From: Vibrio salilacus
GTDB taxonomy: Bacteria > Pseudomonadota > Gammaproteobacteria > Enterobacterales > Vibrionaceae
Length of the DNA: 64,000 nt
Assembly: GCF_002811245.1 (NCBI RefSeq)
Contig: NZ_NIVQ01000007.1
Coordinates: forward strand, 117,860-181,859
Reading direction: 5' to 3'
Program-made: the position numbers and the translations under genes
Shown here: piece by piece, positions 8,706-20,795 of the stretch
How positions within the stretch are numbered: position 1 is the first letter of the stretch
Layout of the letters: the number at the start of each line of letters is the position of its first letter
The notes under the pieces: model-generated
Database searches by the model: none
Seen by the model: only the letters and a program-made list of their open reading frames with translations
What the model was told of the DNA's origin: nothing

Positions 8706-10889
8706 TTAGAGTGAGCGATATTTTTCGCGTAGACGCTGACGTACCCACTCGGCTAACGAGTTAACCGCAAAAGTAAACATCAGCAGCAACAATGCCGCTA
8801 AGAATAAAATTCGATAGTGTGAGCTGCCGACTTCTGATTCGGACATCTCCACCGCAATGGTCGCCGAAAGGGTGCGCATCCCTTCGAGAATATTCCAATC
8901 CAGAATTGGGGTATTACCGGTCGCCATTAATACGATCATGGTTTCTCCAACCGCACGACCAAGTCCCATCATGATCGCAGAGAAAATGCCCGGGCTTGCG
9001 GTAAGCAGTACCACATACCATAAGGTTTGCCACTGCGTCGCACCCAATGCAAGTGACCCATCAGAAAGGTGTTTGGGCACCGAGAAAATCGCGTCTTCCG
9101 CAATGGTAAAAATGGTTGGGATCACGGCAAACCCCATCGCAAAACCAACCACAAGAGCATTACGCTGGTCAAAATTAATGCCGCGCTCGGCCAAATAGAC
9201 CCGCACATCTCCAGCAAAGAATAACGCTTCGATATTACCGCTTTGCGACAAGATTGCCACGCTCACCAAAGCGATTCCGGGAATCAAGATCACGGCATGC
9301 CAACCATTGGCAAAACGCTCCGTCCATCGACTAGGCAGCAAATACCACATCAAACCAATCAGCACAATAGAGAACGGCATAAATAGCATCAAAGCAACAA
9401 TCGCCACTAAATAACTTTCAACGATCGGCGCAAACCATAACCCAGCTAAAAAACCAATAATAACCGTGGGTAAGGCTTCCATCAGCTCAATCGATGGCTT
9501 AACCACCCGGCGCATACGAGCCGTCATAAAATAAGCGGTGTATATGGCACCGAGCACCGCTATAGGAACGGCAAATAACATCGCGAAAGCCGCGGCTTTT
9601 AGGGTACCAAAAGCAATGGGAATAAGACTAAACTTGGCTTCAAACTCATCACTAGCTGAGGTGGTTTGCCACACATAACGCGGCTCTGGGTAGCTTTCGT
9701 ACCAGACTTTTTGCCACAGCGAAGACAATGACACTTCCGGATAAGGGTTATCGACAACCGCAACATTCAGTAGGCCGTCATCAAACGCCAGTAAATAGGA
9801 CTCATTGCTCGACATGGCTGCCAATGAAGGCGCTTTGTCGTAAGCACGCTCGAATAGTGCCAGTTTCTCACTGGTGGTGTAGTGACTTTGCACCGTGCCA
9901 TTGATGTAGAAACTGTAAAAGCCTTTACGGTAGGTGTCTGGTAATAAAAATTGCAGTTGTGATGCAAGCTTAAACTGACGAATTGGGGTTAATTGGCGCT
10001 GATCTTGATTGAGCACATCAAACCATTGCGACACCAAGCCATCTTGATGAGTCACCAGCAGTGAATAGGCACCTGACAGCAGATCGATATGCCAAACGCT
10101 GTGCTCTGTGCGCCCTTGGCTTAAATCGACCACCTCTCGCACATCGAATCGCTGCGCACTTTTAGTGGCAATAATCAGTTCTGAACCCGAACGCAAATAC
10201 AGTGTTTGTCCATCGGGAGTAAGAAGCAACTGGTCAAGCTGGGGAAAACGCTGGGCAAAGGTATAACTTTTGACGCTGTCGGCTTGCTGCCAACGCACGG
10301 TTATCGAACCATCTTGATACCAGCCCACTAGGGTTAAATTCTTTTGCTGGGCAAACGCAAACTGCTTGAGCTGGCTATTGGGTTTATCTAAGCCAAATGA
10401 GGGCGAAAACTCCAACACTTTCGGTGCAAAATCACGCTGATCTTTATTCAGTGCCGTGGCTAGTTGTGGTTTAAATAAATGGATTACTCCTTCAGGTGAA
10501 GCAAAACCATACCAACCTTGCGCGGCCACCGATTGAGCGAACAGACGATTTGGCTCAGTGAGCGTTTGTGACAGCACTGGCGTATCGCGATCATCATTGA
10601 GTGACCAAAAATCAATCTGGCCTTGTTTTGAAATTAAATACGCATGTTGGCCATAGTCATCGATTCCCGCCGCAATCACTTGCTGGGTAGACACCGTTTT
10701 GCTCAGCGCATTCGGTGTAATTTTGGCATCACTAAACAACGGTAAAACCATCATCGCCAAATAAACAAAAATCAGTACCAACGCCGCTAAAACGCCAACC
10801 CCACCAGCAGATACAGCAAGACGCACCAATCTATCTTTGATTAGCCGTTTTCGATCTCGCTCTCGTAAGGAGAATTGTGCTCTGGTCAT
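8706..10889 (-). CDS. pstC: PstC, phosphate ABC transporter permease (long form with beta-propeller-like domain)
   Basis: A 727-residue permease; E. coli PstC has 319. After one membrane helix (about 27-52) there are some 340 residues of repeating beta-strand-like sequence (HAYLISKQGQIDFWSL, YGFASPEGVIHLFK, LTLVGWYQDGSITVRW, SLLVTHQDGLVSQWF), resembling a WD/beta-propeller fold that would face the periplasm. The permease core is at about 425-727 and contains the EAA loop [19 protein letters not shown]. It is the first gene of pstCAB-phoU and is preceded by a Pho box with a well-placed -10. The propeller assignment is my reading of the repeat pattern, not a database result. Confidence 0.93.
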   Translation of the reverse strand: MTRAQFSLRERDRKRLIKDRLVRLAVSAGGVGVLAALVLIFVYLAMMVLPLFSDAKITPNALSKTVSTQQVIAAGIDDYGQHAYLISKQGQIDFWSLNDDRDTPVLSQTLTEPNRLFAQSVAAQGWYGFASPEGVIHLFKPQLATALNKDQRDFAPKVLEFSPSFGLDKPNSQLKQFAFAQQKNLTLVGWYQDGSITVRWQQADSVKSYTFAQRFPQLDQLLLTPDGQTLYLRSGSELIIATKSAQRFDVREVVDLSQGRTEHSVWHIDLLSGAYSLLVTHQDGLVSQWFDVLNQDQRQLTPIRQFKLASQLQFLLPDTYRKGFYSFYINGTVQSHYTTSEKLALFERAYDKAPSLAAMSSNESYLLAFDDGLLNVAVVDNPYPEVSLSSLWQKVWYESYPEPRYVWQTTSASDEFEAKFSLIPIAFGTLKAAAFAMLFAVPIAVLGAIYTAYFMTARMRRVVKPSIELMEALPTVIIGFLAGLWFAPIVESYLVAIVALMLFMPFSIVLIGLMWYLLPSRWTERFANGWHAVILIPGIALVSVAILSQSGNIEALFFAGDVRVYLAERGINFDQRNALVVGFAMGFAVIPTIFTIAEDAIFSVPKHLSDGSLALGATQWQTLWYVVLLTASPGIFSAIMMGLGRAVGETMIVLMATGNTPILDWNILEGMRTLSATIAVEMSESEVGSSHYRILFLAALLLLMFTFAVNSLAEWVRQRLREKYRSL

Positions 10890-10920
10890 CGGATTTATTT
10901 ACCTATTTTCGTCCTAGAGT

Positions 10921-10954
10921 ATAATATTTCTATTAGGTGACAATTATATTACAG
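10921..10954 (-). promoter_or_regulatory. Pho box and -10 element of the pstCAB-phoU operon
   Basis: On the minus strand CTGTAAT-ATAA-TTGTCAC (10937-10954) is two 7-mer half-sites four bases apart, each one mismatch from the PhoB consensus CTGTCAT/C. Ten bases further on is TATTAT (10921-10926), a good -10. There is no -35, as expected for a PhoB-activated promoter. It lies 48 bases upstream of the pstC start. Confidence 0.85.
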
Positions 10955-10990
10955 ATCGCAATAAACAACTGAAAACAATGCAATAAAAAA

Positions 10991-11024
10991 ATGCAATAAA
11001 AGTGTCATGCAAATGCCTTAAGTT
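10991..11024 (+). promoter_or_regulatory. Possible weaker Pho box upstream of ppk1
   Basis: ATGCAAT-AAAA-GTGTCAT (10991-11008) has one good PhoB half-site and one poor one. It is followed after ten bases by TAAGTT, a weak -10, in the same spacing as the pstC and phoB sites. Direct repeats of AATGCAATAAAA overlap it. Confidence 0.4.
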
Positions 11025-11085
11025 GCTAATCCATGGAGAGGCTTCGGCAGACTTCATATTTTCAAACCAGGGATTGGAGTAAGGG

Positions 11086-13194
11086 ATGAGTACCGAAAAA
11101 CTGTATATCGAAAAAGAGCTCAGTTGGCTGTCATTTAATGAACGTGTTCTGCAAGAGGTGGCAGATAAGAGTGTTCCTTTGATTGAGCGTATCCGCTTCC
11201 TCGGTATATTTTCTAATAACTTAGACGAATTTTATAAAGTTCGCTTTGCCGATGTTAAACGACGCATTCTGATCAACCAAGAGCGCGGTGGTAACGATAA
11301 CTCCAAGCACTTATTAACAAAAATGCAAACCAAAGCGCTCAAACTCAATGAACGTTTTGATGAATTGTACAACGAACTCATCCGTGAAATGGCGCGACGA
11401 CGGATCTTTTTAGTCAATGAAACTCAGCTAAGCGACGCGCAGAAAAAGTGGGCGAAAAAGTATTTTCACCGCGAAGTCTTACCACATTTGACTCCCTTGT
11501 TGATGCGTGACGATATTGATGTACTGGAATTTCTTAAAGACGAATACGCCTACATTGCCGTTGAACTTAAACAACCACAACATAGTCAATACGCACTGAT
11601 CGAGATCCCAACAGACCACCTACCGCGTTTCATCATAATGCCTGAGCAGAAAGGCAAGCGCCGTAAAACCATTATCTTACTCGATAATATTATTCGTTAT
11701 TGCTTAGATGATTTGTTTAGTGGCTTTTTTGATTACCAACAGCTCAATGGTTACGCAATGAAAATGACGCGAGATGCGGAGTACGATTTAGGTCATGAAG
11801 TTGATCATAGCTTGTTAGAGCAAATGTCAGAGGGCGTTAGCCAGCGCTTAACCGCAATGCCAGTTCGGTTTGTTTATCAGCGTGATATGCCGCAAGAGAT
11901 GCTCAATTTCCTGTGCGGAAAACTGCAGATATCCAACTACGACAGTCTGATTCCTGGGACGCGCTATCATAATTTTAAAGACTTTATTACCTTTCCTAAT
12001 CTTGGCCGTGATTACTTAGAAAACAAACCTTTACCGCCAATGAAATGTGCCGACTTTGACGGCTTCGCTAACAAGTTTGATGCTATTCGAAAGCAAGATA
12101 TTTTACTCTACTATCCGTATCACACGTTTGAACACATTAGCGAATTGGTTCGTCAGGCATCGTTTGATCCTAAAGTCATCAGTATAAAAATCAATATCTA
12201 CCGCGTGGCAAAAGACTCGCGCTTAATGAATTCGCTGATTGATGCCGTGCACAACGGTAAAAGCGTGACCGTCGTGGTCGAATTGCAAGCTCGTTTTGAT
12301 GAAGAGGTTAACATAGAGTGGTCACGCACTCTGACCGAAGCTGGAGTGGAAGTTGTATTTGGCGCGCCAGGGTTAAAAATACACGCCAAACTGCTGCTGA
12401 TTAGTCGACGTGAAAACGATGAAATCATCGACTACGCACATATAGGCACAGGTAACTTCCATGAAAAAACAGCTCGTATCTATACCGATTTTTCCTTACT
12501 TACCGCCGATGCTGATTTAACTCGGGAAGTGCGAAATGTGTTTGGTTACATCGAAAACCCATATCGTCCGGTGCGCTTCAATCACTTAGTTGTCTCCCCA
12601 AGAAACTCGCGTAAGGAACTCTATCGCTTGATAGACAATGAGATTGCTAATGCACAAGCGGGAAAAAAGGCCGCCTTAACCATCAAGGTCAATAACTTAG
12701 TCGATAAAGGTCTGGTCAATAAACTCTACAGCGCCAGTAATGCCGGAGTGACGATCAAAATGATTATCCGCGGCATGTGTTCGCTGGTTCCTGGTATTGA
12801 TGGCGTTAGTGACAATATCAAAATCATCAGCATTGTTGACCGTTTTCTTGAACACCCGCGGGTCATCATTGCGCACAACGACGGCGATCCAGCGGTCTAC
12901 ATCTCTTCGGCTGACTGGATGACACGCAATCTTGATCACCGAATTGAAGTAGCGGCTCCAGTACGTGATCCTCGCCTTAAACAGCGCATTATTGATATCG
13001 TCAATCTTCATTTTATCGATACCGTAAAAGCGAGATGGATCGATAAGGAGATGAGCAATAGCTACGTGCCTCGTGGTAATCGGAAGAAAGTTCGCTCACA
13101 AATTGCGATTTACGACTATCTTAAAAATATAGAAAAACAAACTAAGTATCAGAAACGTAAAGAGCAATTGAGAGAAGATGAACCAAACGTCTGA
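11086..13194 (+). CDS. ppk: Polyphosphate kinase 1
   Basis: A 702-residue PPK1, which reversibly polymerises the gamma-phosphate of ATP into polyphosphate. The N-terminal domain starts [19 protein letters not shown]. The two catalytic histidines are visible: H433 in KIHAKLLLI (the autophosphorylated residue) and H452 in YAHIGTGNF, matching E. coli H435 and H454. The C-terminal end [12 protein letters not shown] is typical. The start has GGAGTAAGGG before it. It overlaps the ppx start by 17 bases, so the kinase and the phosphatase are co-translated. Confidence 0.97.
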   Translation: MSTEKLYIEKELSWLSFNERVLQEVADKSVPLIERIRFLGIFSNNLDEFYKVRFADVKRRILINQERGGNDNSKHLLTKMQTKALKLNERFDELYNELIREMARRRIFLVNETQLSDAQKKWAKKYFHREVLPHLTPLLMRDDIDVLEFLKDEYAYIAVELKQPQHSQYALIEIPTDHLPRFIIMPEQKGKRRKTIILLDNIIRYCLDDLFSGFFDYQQLNGYAMKMTRDAEYDLGHEVDHSLLEQMSEGVSQRLTAMPVRFVYQRDMPQEMLNFLCGKLQISNYDSLIPGTRYHNFKDFITFPNLGRDYLENKPLPPMKCADFDGFANKFDAIRKQDILLYYPYHTFEHISELVRQASFDPKVISIKINIYRVAKDSRLMNSLIDAVHNGKSVTVVVELQARFDEEVNIEWSRTLTEAGVEVVFGAPGLKIHAKLLLISRRENDEIIDYAHIGTGNFHEKTARIYTDFSLLTADADLTREVRNVFGYIENPYRPVRFNHLVVSPRNSRKELYRLIDNEIANAQAGKKAALTIKVNNLVDKGLVNKLYSASNAGVTIKMIIRGMCSLVPGIDGVSDNIKIISIVDRFLEHPRVIIAHNDGDPAVYISSADWMTRNLDHRIEVAAPVRDPRLKQRIIDIVNLHFIDTVKARWIDKEMSNSYVPRGNRKKVRSQIAIYDYLKNIEKQTKYQKRKEQLREDEPNV

Positions 13195-14677
13195 CATTCG
13201 TGATGTCGCCGCCATCGACTTAGGCTCAAACAGCTTCCATATGGTTGTTGCGCGAGTTGTCGAACAAGATTTACAGCTCATCAGTCGCCATAAACAGCGG
13301 GTTCGCTTAGCTGCAGGGCTTGATGGACAAAAAAATCTCGATAATGCCTCGATTGAACGCGGGCTAGAATGCCTAGCTATGTTTGCCGAACGCCTGCAAG
13401 GTTTTGAAGAACAAAACGTTCGTATTGCCGCCACTCATACTTTGCGTCAAGCCAATAACGCTCATATATTTCTACAGCGTGCCCGTGAAGTTTTGCCGTT
13501 CCCAATCGAAATTATTCCCGGTGTTGAAGAAGCGCGCCTGATCTATCTGGGCGTTGCTCACACTCAGCCTGAGTCTGATTCAAAATTGGTCATCGACATT
13601 GGCGGCGGCAGCTGCGAAATCATTATTGGTCGTGGCTTTGAACCTGAGCTCATTAACAGCAAGCAAATGGGGTGCGTTAGTTACAACCGCGAGTTTTTTG
13701 CCAATGGTAAATTGTCGAAAAAGAATTTTAATCGCGCGACGCTCGCTGCCGAACAAAAGCTCGAATCGATTGCTCATCGCTATAAAAAAATGGGTTGGGA
13801 AATTGCCTTTGGTTCATCCGGCACAATCAAAGCCATTTGTGAAGTTCTGGTTGGCCTGGGCTATGATGATGGACTGATCACTGCCAAACGGTTAGAAAAA
13901 CTGATCAACAAGCTGTGTGAATGGGCCACCATCGATGACATTGAACTGACGGGGTTAACGACTGAGAGAAAACCTGTTTTTGCCGCTGGTGTTGCCATTT
14001 TACATGCGATCATGACCAGTATTAATATTAACCAACTGCATTTTTCTGAAGGTGCATTGCGTGAAGGCCTGCTTTTCGAAATGGAAGATAGCTTCAAGCG
14101 TTCTGATATTCGCATGCGTACCACCGAAAATCTCGCCAGCAAACACCTTGTCGATTTAGATCATGCCGCCAAAATCAAAGGCCACGCACGTGAATTATTT
14201 CAACAGATTCATAAAGATGTCGGAATCAAAAAAAGCTCTCAACTATTTGAGTTACTCGAGTGGAGTGCGCTGTTACACGAAGTCGGACTAAGTATTAGCT
14301 TGCAAGCTTTTCATCGCCATTCAGCGTATATTTTGCGCCATACCTATATGCCGGGGTTCAACCGCGAACAACAACGCCTGCTTGCGGTGCTAGTGCGCTT
14401 TCAACGTAAAGCGTTAAAACTGAATGAACTGGAGCCTTTTACCCTTTATGATCAAGCCGGTGTTATCAGTTTGATTCGTATTTTGCGCCTTGCGATCATC
14501 CTCAATGGACAGCGCAGCGACGAGTTGATTGAGACGCCCAATTTAACCATTGATGGCGATAAATGGACTCTGAGCTCGCACAAAAAAAGTTGGTTGGAAA
14601 ACAATAAATTACTTCGCGCCGACTTGCAAAATGAACAAGCCTACTGGCACAACGTCAACTGGCAGTTAATCATCTAA
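13178..14677 (+). CDS. ppx: Exopolyphosphatase (Ppx/GppA family)
   Basis: A 499-residue enzyme that releases phosphate from polyphosphate ends. Actin-like phosphate-binding motifs are present: [14 protein letters not shown] near residue 10 and [15 protein letters not shown] near 140, followed by FGSSGTIKA. An HD-like helical region follows ([15 protein letters not shown]). The length fits Ppx (E. coli 513). It could be confused with GppA, but the overlap with ppk1 supports Ppx. It runs towards the pstS-like gene and stops three bases short of it. Confidence 0.95.
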   Translation: MNQTSDIRDVAAIDLGSNSFHMVVARVVEQDLQLISRHKQRVRLAAGLDGQKNLDNASIERGLECLAMFAERLQGFEEQNVRIAATHTLRQANNAHIFLQRAREVLPFPIEIIPGVEEARLIYLGVAHTQPESDSKLVIDIGGGSCEIIIGRGFEPELINSKQMGCVSYNREFFANGKLSKKNFNRATLAAEQKLESIAHRYKKMGWEIAFGSSGTIKAICEVLVGLGYDDGLITAKRLEKLINKLCEWATIDDIELTGLTTERKPVFAAGVAILHAIMTSININQLHFSEGALREGLLFEMEDSFKRSDIRMRTTENLASKHLVDLDHAAKIKGHARELFQQIHKDVGIKKSSQLFELLEWSALLHEVGLSISLQAFHRHSAYILRHTYMPGFNREQQRLLAVLVRFQRKALKLNELEPFTLYDQAGVISLIRILRLAIILNGQRSDELIETPNLTIDGDKWTLSSHKKSWLENNKLLRADLQNEQAYWHNVNWQLII

Positions 14678-14680
14678 ACC

Positions 14681-15643
14681 TTAATCGGTAGAGGGAGTAA
14701 TACCGACTTTCGCCAATTCTTGTCGGGCTATTGACGCCGAGATCGCCACATAACCATCTTTGGCCACCAAGGCTTGCCCCTGAAGAGAATAGATAAAACG
14801 AATAAACTCACGTTCGATCGGTCTTAACGGTTTCGACGGATGTTTATTAACATAAACATAAAGATAGCGTGCTAATGGGTACTCACCAGATAAAATATTT
14901 TCCTGACTCGCTTCAATGTACTCACTGCCCCGCTGTGCAATCGGCAGCAACTTGACATCAGACACTTGATAACCAACCCCCGAATAACCAATAGTATTAA
15001 CGGCAGAGCCTACCGATTGAACAACAGACGCCGATCCCGGCTGTTCATTAACGCTATTTTTAAAATCACCGCCACACAGGGCGTGTTTTTTGAAGTAGCC
15101 ATAAGTTCCAGACACCGAATTACGCCCAAACAATTGAATACCACGCTTGGCCCATTGGTAATCTAAGCCAAGGTCAGCCCAACGATTAATTTGTTTTGTC
15201 GACCCACAACGCAAAGTGGCAGAGAAAATACTATCAAGTTGAACAAAATTGAGCCCTTCGATTGGGTTGTCTCGATGAACAAAAATACCAATCGCGTCGA
15301 TCGCCACTCTCAATACAGTAGGCTTGTAACCATGCTCGCGTTCAAACGCTTCAATTTCGCGGTTTCGCATTGGTCGACTCATCGGCCCAAATTGCGCCGT
15401 ACGTTCGGTTAATGCTGGCGGCGCCGTCGAGGAACCCGACGCTTGCACCTGGCCATTAACACTTGGGTATAACTGCTTGAATTCTTCAACCCATAGCGTC
15501 GTCATACCGGCCAATGTATCTGAGCCAACACTGGTTAACGTGCCCGAAATACCCGGCACTTTTTGATAATCAGGTAACAGCGTCTGACTTGCCAAGCATG
15601 CGTTAGAGACGAGTAACAATGACGTCAACAGTGGCTTAATCAC
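14681..15643 (-). CDS. PstS-like phosphate ABC transporter substrate-binding protein
   Basis: A 320-residue exported binding protein. The N-terminus [19 protein letters not shown] is a signal peptide, probably cleaved after CLAS. Phosphate-binding features follow: [20 protein letters not shown] (the anion-binding serine/threonine cluster) and [15 protein letters not shown]. This is the PBP-like-2/PstS type found in many marine bacteria. The start is GTG and overlaps the phoR stop by four bases (GTGA), so it is translationally coupled in phoB-phoR. It is not adjacent to pstC, yet is the obvious partner for PstCAB. Whether another pstS exists elsewhere cannot be seen. Confidence 0.9.
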   Translation of the reverse strand: MIKPLLTSLLLVSNACLASQTLLPDYQKVPGISGTLTSVGSDTLAGMTTLWVEEFKQLYPSVNGQVQASGSSTAPPALTERTAQFGPMSRPMRNREIEAFEREHGYKPTVLRVAIDAIGIFVHRDNPIEGLNFVQLDSIFSATLRCGSTKQINRWADLGLDYQWAKRGIQLFGRNSVSGTYGYFKKHALCGGDFKNSVNEQPGSASVVQSVGSAVNTIGYSGVGYQVSDVKLLPIAQRGSEYIEASQENILSGEYPLARYLYVYVNKHPSKPLRPIEREFIRFIYSLQGQALVAKDGYVAISASIARQELAKVGITPSTD

Positions 15644-16938
15644 TTAACCACCAACCTAGACGGTAGAATAAACGAGAACTTACTGCCAACACCGACTTCG
15701 CTGTGTATTTCTAAACGCGAATCATGATGTGAAAGAGCGTGCTTAACAATCGCCAGCCCTAAGCCACTGCCACCCGTATCACGCGAGCGTGCTTTGTCGA
15801 CTCGATAAAAACGCTCAGTTAAACGATGTAGGTGCTGCGGCTCAATACCATCACCACTGTCTTCCACTTCAAGATGCGCCCCTTGAGAGCTCTGGTACCA
15901 ACGAACATGAATATCTGCACCTGGTGGGGTGTACTTTACCGCATTGTAGACCAAGTTAGAAATCGCACTGCGCAGTTGATCATCATCACCTAATACGCGC
16001 AACTTACTATCGACATCAAAACTGAGTTTATGTTCGGCCTCACCACTTAAACTAACGGCTTCTTTTTCTAATACCTCAAGCATCGCGGGCACATTCACCA
16101 CTTCATCCAGTTCATGCATCGGCGCCGCTTCAATTTTTGATAACGTCAGCAGCTGATTGACCAAGCTATTCATTCGATTGAGCTGCTCGGTCATCACCCC
16201 ATGAGCTTTGGTCCACATTGGGCCCACCACCATATCTGGGTCTTCGGTCATTTCCAGATAACCTTGCAATACCGTCATTGGCGTGCGCAACTCATGAGAG
16301 ACATTAGCAAAAAAGTTACGACGCATGCCCTCGAGCTGCTTCAACTGACTAACATCCCGCACCACCATCAAGTGTTCACCTTCGGTGTAAGGTACGATAC
16401 GTAGCTCAAGCATACGTTCAACGTTAAGCGGCGAACGCATCTCTAACGGCTCAGAGAAGTCTTGTTTATTGAGGTATTTGATAAAATCGGGGGTACGAAT
16501 CAAATTCGAAATTGGCTGGCCGGAGTCGTCGGGCCATTTAAAACCGAGTAGATGTTGAGCAAGTTTGTTGCACCAGACAATGTTGCCTTCACTGCGAAAC
16601 ACCACCACAGCATCTGGCAAAGATTCAGCACCATTACGGAAACGGCGAATCAGGTTGGTCAATTCTTTACGTTTTTTACGCTGACGCTGCTGAAGACGAT
16701 AGATACCATTAAACAACGATTCCCAATTGCCACTCCCTGATGGTGGCGTCAAGCGCTTTTCATCCCATAGCCAGGCTGATAGACGCATTTGGTTATGTAA
16801 GTGCCAGACAAGCTGCAAAGCCGTCGCCGCCAAAAGCAACCACGGCATATGACCAAATATCCACCCTACGACGATCCATGGGGTGTAAAAAAAAACCAGC
16901 TCCCAAGCTAGCTTTTTCCAAGTTAAACGTTCTACCAC
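15640..16938 (-). CDS. phoR: PhoR, phosphate-sensing histidine kinase
   Basis: A 432-residue inner-membrane sensor kinase. Two hydrophobic segments (about 11-45) anchor it with almost no periplasmic loop, as in E. coli PhoR. A basic linker and a PAS domain (about 105-200) come next. The HisKA motif [10 protein letters not shown] carries the phospho-acceptor H215, and the HATPase_c domain has [21 protein letters not shown] and [10 protein letters not shown]. The GTG start has GAGAGG upstream. It phosphorylates PhoB under phosphate starvation and lies 31 bases after phoB. Confidence 0.97.
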   Translation of the reverse strand: MVERLTWKKLAWELVFFYTPWIVVGWIFGHMPWLLLAATALQLVWHLHNQMRLSAWLWDEKRLTPPSGSGNWESLFNGIYRLQQRQRKKRKELTNLIRRFRNGAESLPDAVVVFRSEGNIVWCNKLAQHLLGFKWPDDSGQPISNLIRTPDFIKYLNKQDFSEPLEMRSPLNVERMLELRIVPYTEGEHLMVVRDVSQLKQLEGMRRNFFANVSHELRTPMTVLQGYLEMTEDPDMVVGPMWTKAHGVMTEQLNRMNSLVNQLLTLSKIEAAPMHELDEVVNVPAMLEVLEKEAVSLSGEAEHKLSFDVDSKLRVLGDDDQLRSAISNLVYNAVKYTPPGADIHVRWYQSSQGAHLEVEDSGDGIEPQHLHRLTERFYRVDKARSRDTGGSGLGLAIVKHALSHHDSRLEIHSEVGVGSKFSFILPSRLVVK

Positions 16939-16969
16939 TTACCTCTCCGTTTGCGCACTCGCAATACTA

Positions 16970-17659
16970 CTATGCTTTGGTCGAAAAACGATAGCCAGCG
17001 CCACGTACGGTCTGGATCAATTTGTCATGATCAGCGGCTTCAAGCGCTTTACGTAAACGACGAATATGAACATCGACAGTACGATCTTCAACATACACGT
17101 TTGTGCCCCATATATTGTTCAACAGTTGCTCACGACTATAGACACGTTCTTGATGAGTCATGAAAAAGTGCAGCATCTTAAATTCTGTTGGGCCCATATC
17201 TAATGGTAGTTCGTTGGCCGTCACTCGGTGTGAAACAGGGTCAAGCTTGAGACCTTGTACATCAATCACATCTTCAAGAGCCGTAGGAGTCACGCGGCGA
17301 ATGACTGCTTTTAAACGCGCCACTAACTCTTTAGGTGAAAATGGCTTGGTAATATAGTCATCAGCGCCAACTTCAAGCCCACGAACTTTATCTTCTTCTT
17401 CACCGCGTGCCGTCAACATAACCACAGGAATATTCCGTGTCAGCTCTTCGCGTTTCATATGTTTGATAAAGTTGATGCCACTGCCACCTGGTAACATCCA
17501 GTCTAGCAACACTAGATCTGGGAAGGGTTCAGCCAGTTTCGTAACCGCGCTATCGTAATCTTCTGCTTCAACGGCTTGGTAACCTTTTTGTTCGAGAACA
17601 AAGCAGAGCATTTCACGAATTGGTGCTTCATCTTCAACAACCAGAATCCTTCTAGACAT
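16970..17659 (-). CDS. phoB: PhoB, phosphate regulon response regulator
   Basis: A 229-residue OmpR-family regulator. The receiver domain has phospho-acceptor D53 ([13 protein letters not shown]) and the YITKPF lysine. The winged-helix domain (about 130-229) ends with [18 protein letters not shown] and VRGAGYRFS. It activates Pho regulon promoters. A Pho box with a -10 lies just upstream, so it is very probably autoregulated. First gene of phoB-phoR-binding protein; divergent from rdgC. Confidence 0.98.
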   Translation of the reverse strand: MSRRILVVEDEAPIREMLCFVLEQKGYQAVEAEDYDSAVTKLAEPFPDLVLLDWMLPGGSGINFIKHMKREELTRNIPVVMLTARGEEEDKVRGLEVGADDYITKPFSPKELVARLKAVIRRVTPTALEDVIDVQGLKLDPVSHRVTANELPLDMGPTEFKMLHFFMTHQERVYSREQLLNNIWGTNVYVEDRTVDVHIRRLRKALEAADHDKLIQTVRGAGYRFSTKA

Positions 17660-17721
17660 AATCCCGTAACCTTGTATAAGTTGAGTAATTTCGGGCTAGT
17701 AGCCCTTGTGCAACGTTAAGC

Positions 17722-17755
17722 ATTATCACTAGCAATTATGACACTTTTGTGACCT
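17722..17755 (-). promoter_or_regulatory. Pho box and -10 element of phoB
   Basis: On the minus strand AGGTCAC-AAAA-GTGTCAT (17738-17755) is a PhoB direct repeat with a strong second half-site. After exactly ten bases comes GATAAT (17722-17727). The spacing equals that at pstC. It lies about 79 bases upstream of the phoB ATG. Confidence 0.8.
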
Positions 17756-17867
17756 TTGAAAACAAATTTTCATATAACTTTCATCCCACTATTGTGTGTT
17801 TGCAGTAAGACAAGCGTCGCAAAAGTCTTTATGATTGGCAGCTCAACAAAAGGCATAGAGAAAGAGT

Positions 17868-18782
17868 ATGTGGTTTAAAAACTGTTTGGTTTATCGTTTT
17901 AACCGTGATATTGAGTTCAATGCGGACCAACTAGAGAAGCAATTGGCTGAGTTTCGTTTTACCCCCTGTGGCAGCCAAGACAAGCAAAAATTTGGCTGGG
18001 TAACGGCGATGGGAAAACATGGCGACATGATGACTCACGTATCAGAAGACCGTATTCTGATCTGCGCCAAAAGAGAAGAGAAAATGATTCCGGCCTCGGT
18101 CATCAAGGACTCTTTGAATGAAAAAGTCGAGGCGATGGAGCGACAAGAAGGCCGTGCGCTGAAGAAGAAAGAGAAAGATAATCTCAAAGAAGACATCTTG
18201 ATCGATCTGTTACCGCGCGCTTTTAGCCGCAGCAACCATACTTATGTGCTGATTTTACCAAAAGAAGGCTTCATTCTCATCGATGCCAGCAGCTACAAAA
18301 AAGCCGAAGATGTGCTAGCCCTGCTGCGTAAAACCATGGGTAGCCTACCAGTTGTGCCAGCCATTCCAGAAACAGCCGTTGAAACTACGTTGACCGAATG
18401 GGTCAAAACGGGCGCAACGCCTGCCGGTATTGAAATGCTTGATGAAGCTGAGCTTAAATCGGTACTCGAAGAAGGCGGCGTAATTCGCTGTAAAAAACAA
18501 GAGTTGACGGCTGATGAGATTCGCAGCCATATCGACGCAGATAAAGTAGTCACTAAACTCGCCCTATGGTGGCAAGAACGTATCGAGTTCATTTTGGCTG
18601 AAGATGGTAGCATCAAGCGCCTCAAGTTCTCTGATGAACTTAAAGATCAAAATGAAGACATTCCGCGTGAAGATCAAGCCGCGCGTTTTGACGCTGACTT
18701 CTCGTTGATGTGTGGTGAGCTGAGCGCTTTGCTACCTAATCTTTATGACTGCCTTGGTGGATTGCCTCACCCAAATGCCTAA
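17868..18782 (+). CDS. rdgC: RdgC, recombination-associated protein
   Basis: A 304-residue protein beginning [26 protein letters not shown], the RdgC signature start, with [15 protein letters not shown] following. RdgC forms a ring around double-stranded DNA and modulates RecA filament activity; it becomes important when replication restart or RecBCD is impaired. Length matches E. coli RdgC (303). GAGAAAGAG precedes the ATG. It has no operon partner here; an unusually long perfect hairpin follows it. Confidence 0.96.
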   Translation: MWFKNCLVYRFNRDIEFNADQLEKQLAEFRFTPCGSQDKQKFGWVTAMGKHGDMMTHVSEDRILICAKREEKMIPASVIKDSLNEKVEAMERQEGRALKKKEKDNLKEDILIDLLPRAFSRSNHTYVLILPKEGFILIDASSYKKAEDVLALLRKTMGSLPVVPAIPETAVETTLTEWVKTGATPAGIEMLDEAELKSVLEEGGVIRCKKQELTADEIRSHIDADKVVTKLALWWQERIEFILAEDGSIKRLKFSDELKDQNEDIPREDQAARFDADFSLMCGELSALLPNLYDCLGGLPHPNA

Positions 18783-18809
18783 TCAAAACGGCATGGTGTA
18801 AGACTTAAG

Positions 18810-18854
18810 CAACCGATACTGTCGTCACCACGATGATGACGACAGTATCGGTTG
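18810..18854. repeat. 18-bp perfect inverted repeat downstream of rdgC
   Basis: The arms 18810-18827 and 18837-18854 are exact reverse complements (starting CAACCGATACTG), with a 9-base loop. There is no T tract, so it is not a classic intrinsic terminator, though it may still end or stabilise the rdgC transcript. Confidence 0.85.
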
Positions 18855-19011
18855 GGACAACTTAGCCTGCTATCACCTCGGCCCATCTTGTTTTAAACAT
18901 TTCTTTAGTTTCAAATTTCGACTCTGCCAACAAAGCACCGAATAGGCACACAGTTTGTTTGGATATTTCCCCTAGTCACAAGTCACATTTTGACGTAAAA
19001 TTTGCGCCCCT

Positions 19012-19034
19012 TTACTTCCACAAGGTGGAAGTAA
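19012..19034 (+). other. Leader hairpin upstream of yegQ
   Basis: A perfect 10-bp stem TTACTTCCAC/GTGGAAGTAA with an AAG loop ends 30 bases before the yegQ ATG. No T run follows. Its role is unknown; it may be a 5' UTR structure. Confidence 0.6.
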
Positions 19035-19064
19035 CCTGACTTGAGATCAGACTAGAGAAAAACA

Positions 19065-20737
<1,673 letters not shown>

Positions 20738-20741
20738 AGAC

Positions 20742-20769
20742 AAACGCCGCGTTCAAGCGGCGTTTTTTA
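20742..20769 (+). terminator. Rho-independent terminator of yegQ-yfhL
   Basis: The stem AAACGCCGC/GCGGCGTTT (9 bp) has a GTTCAA loop and is followed by a T run. Confidence 0.92.
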
Positions 20770-20795
20770 TGGTCCTAGATTTCGTTTTTACAGAC

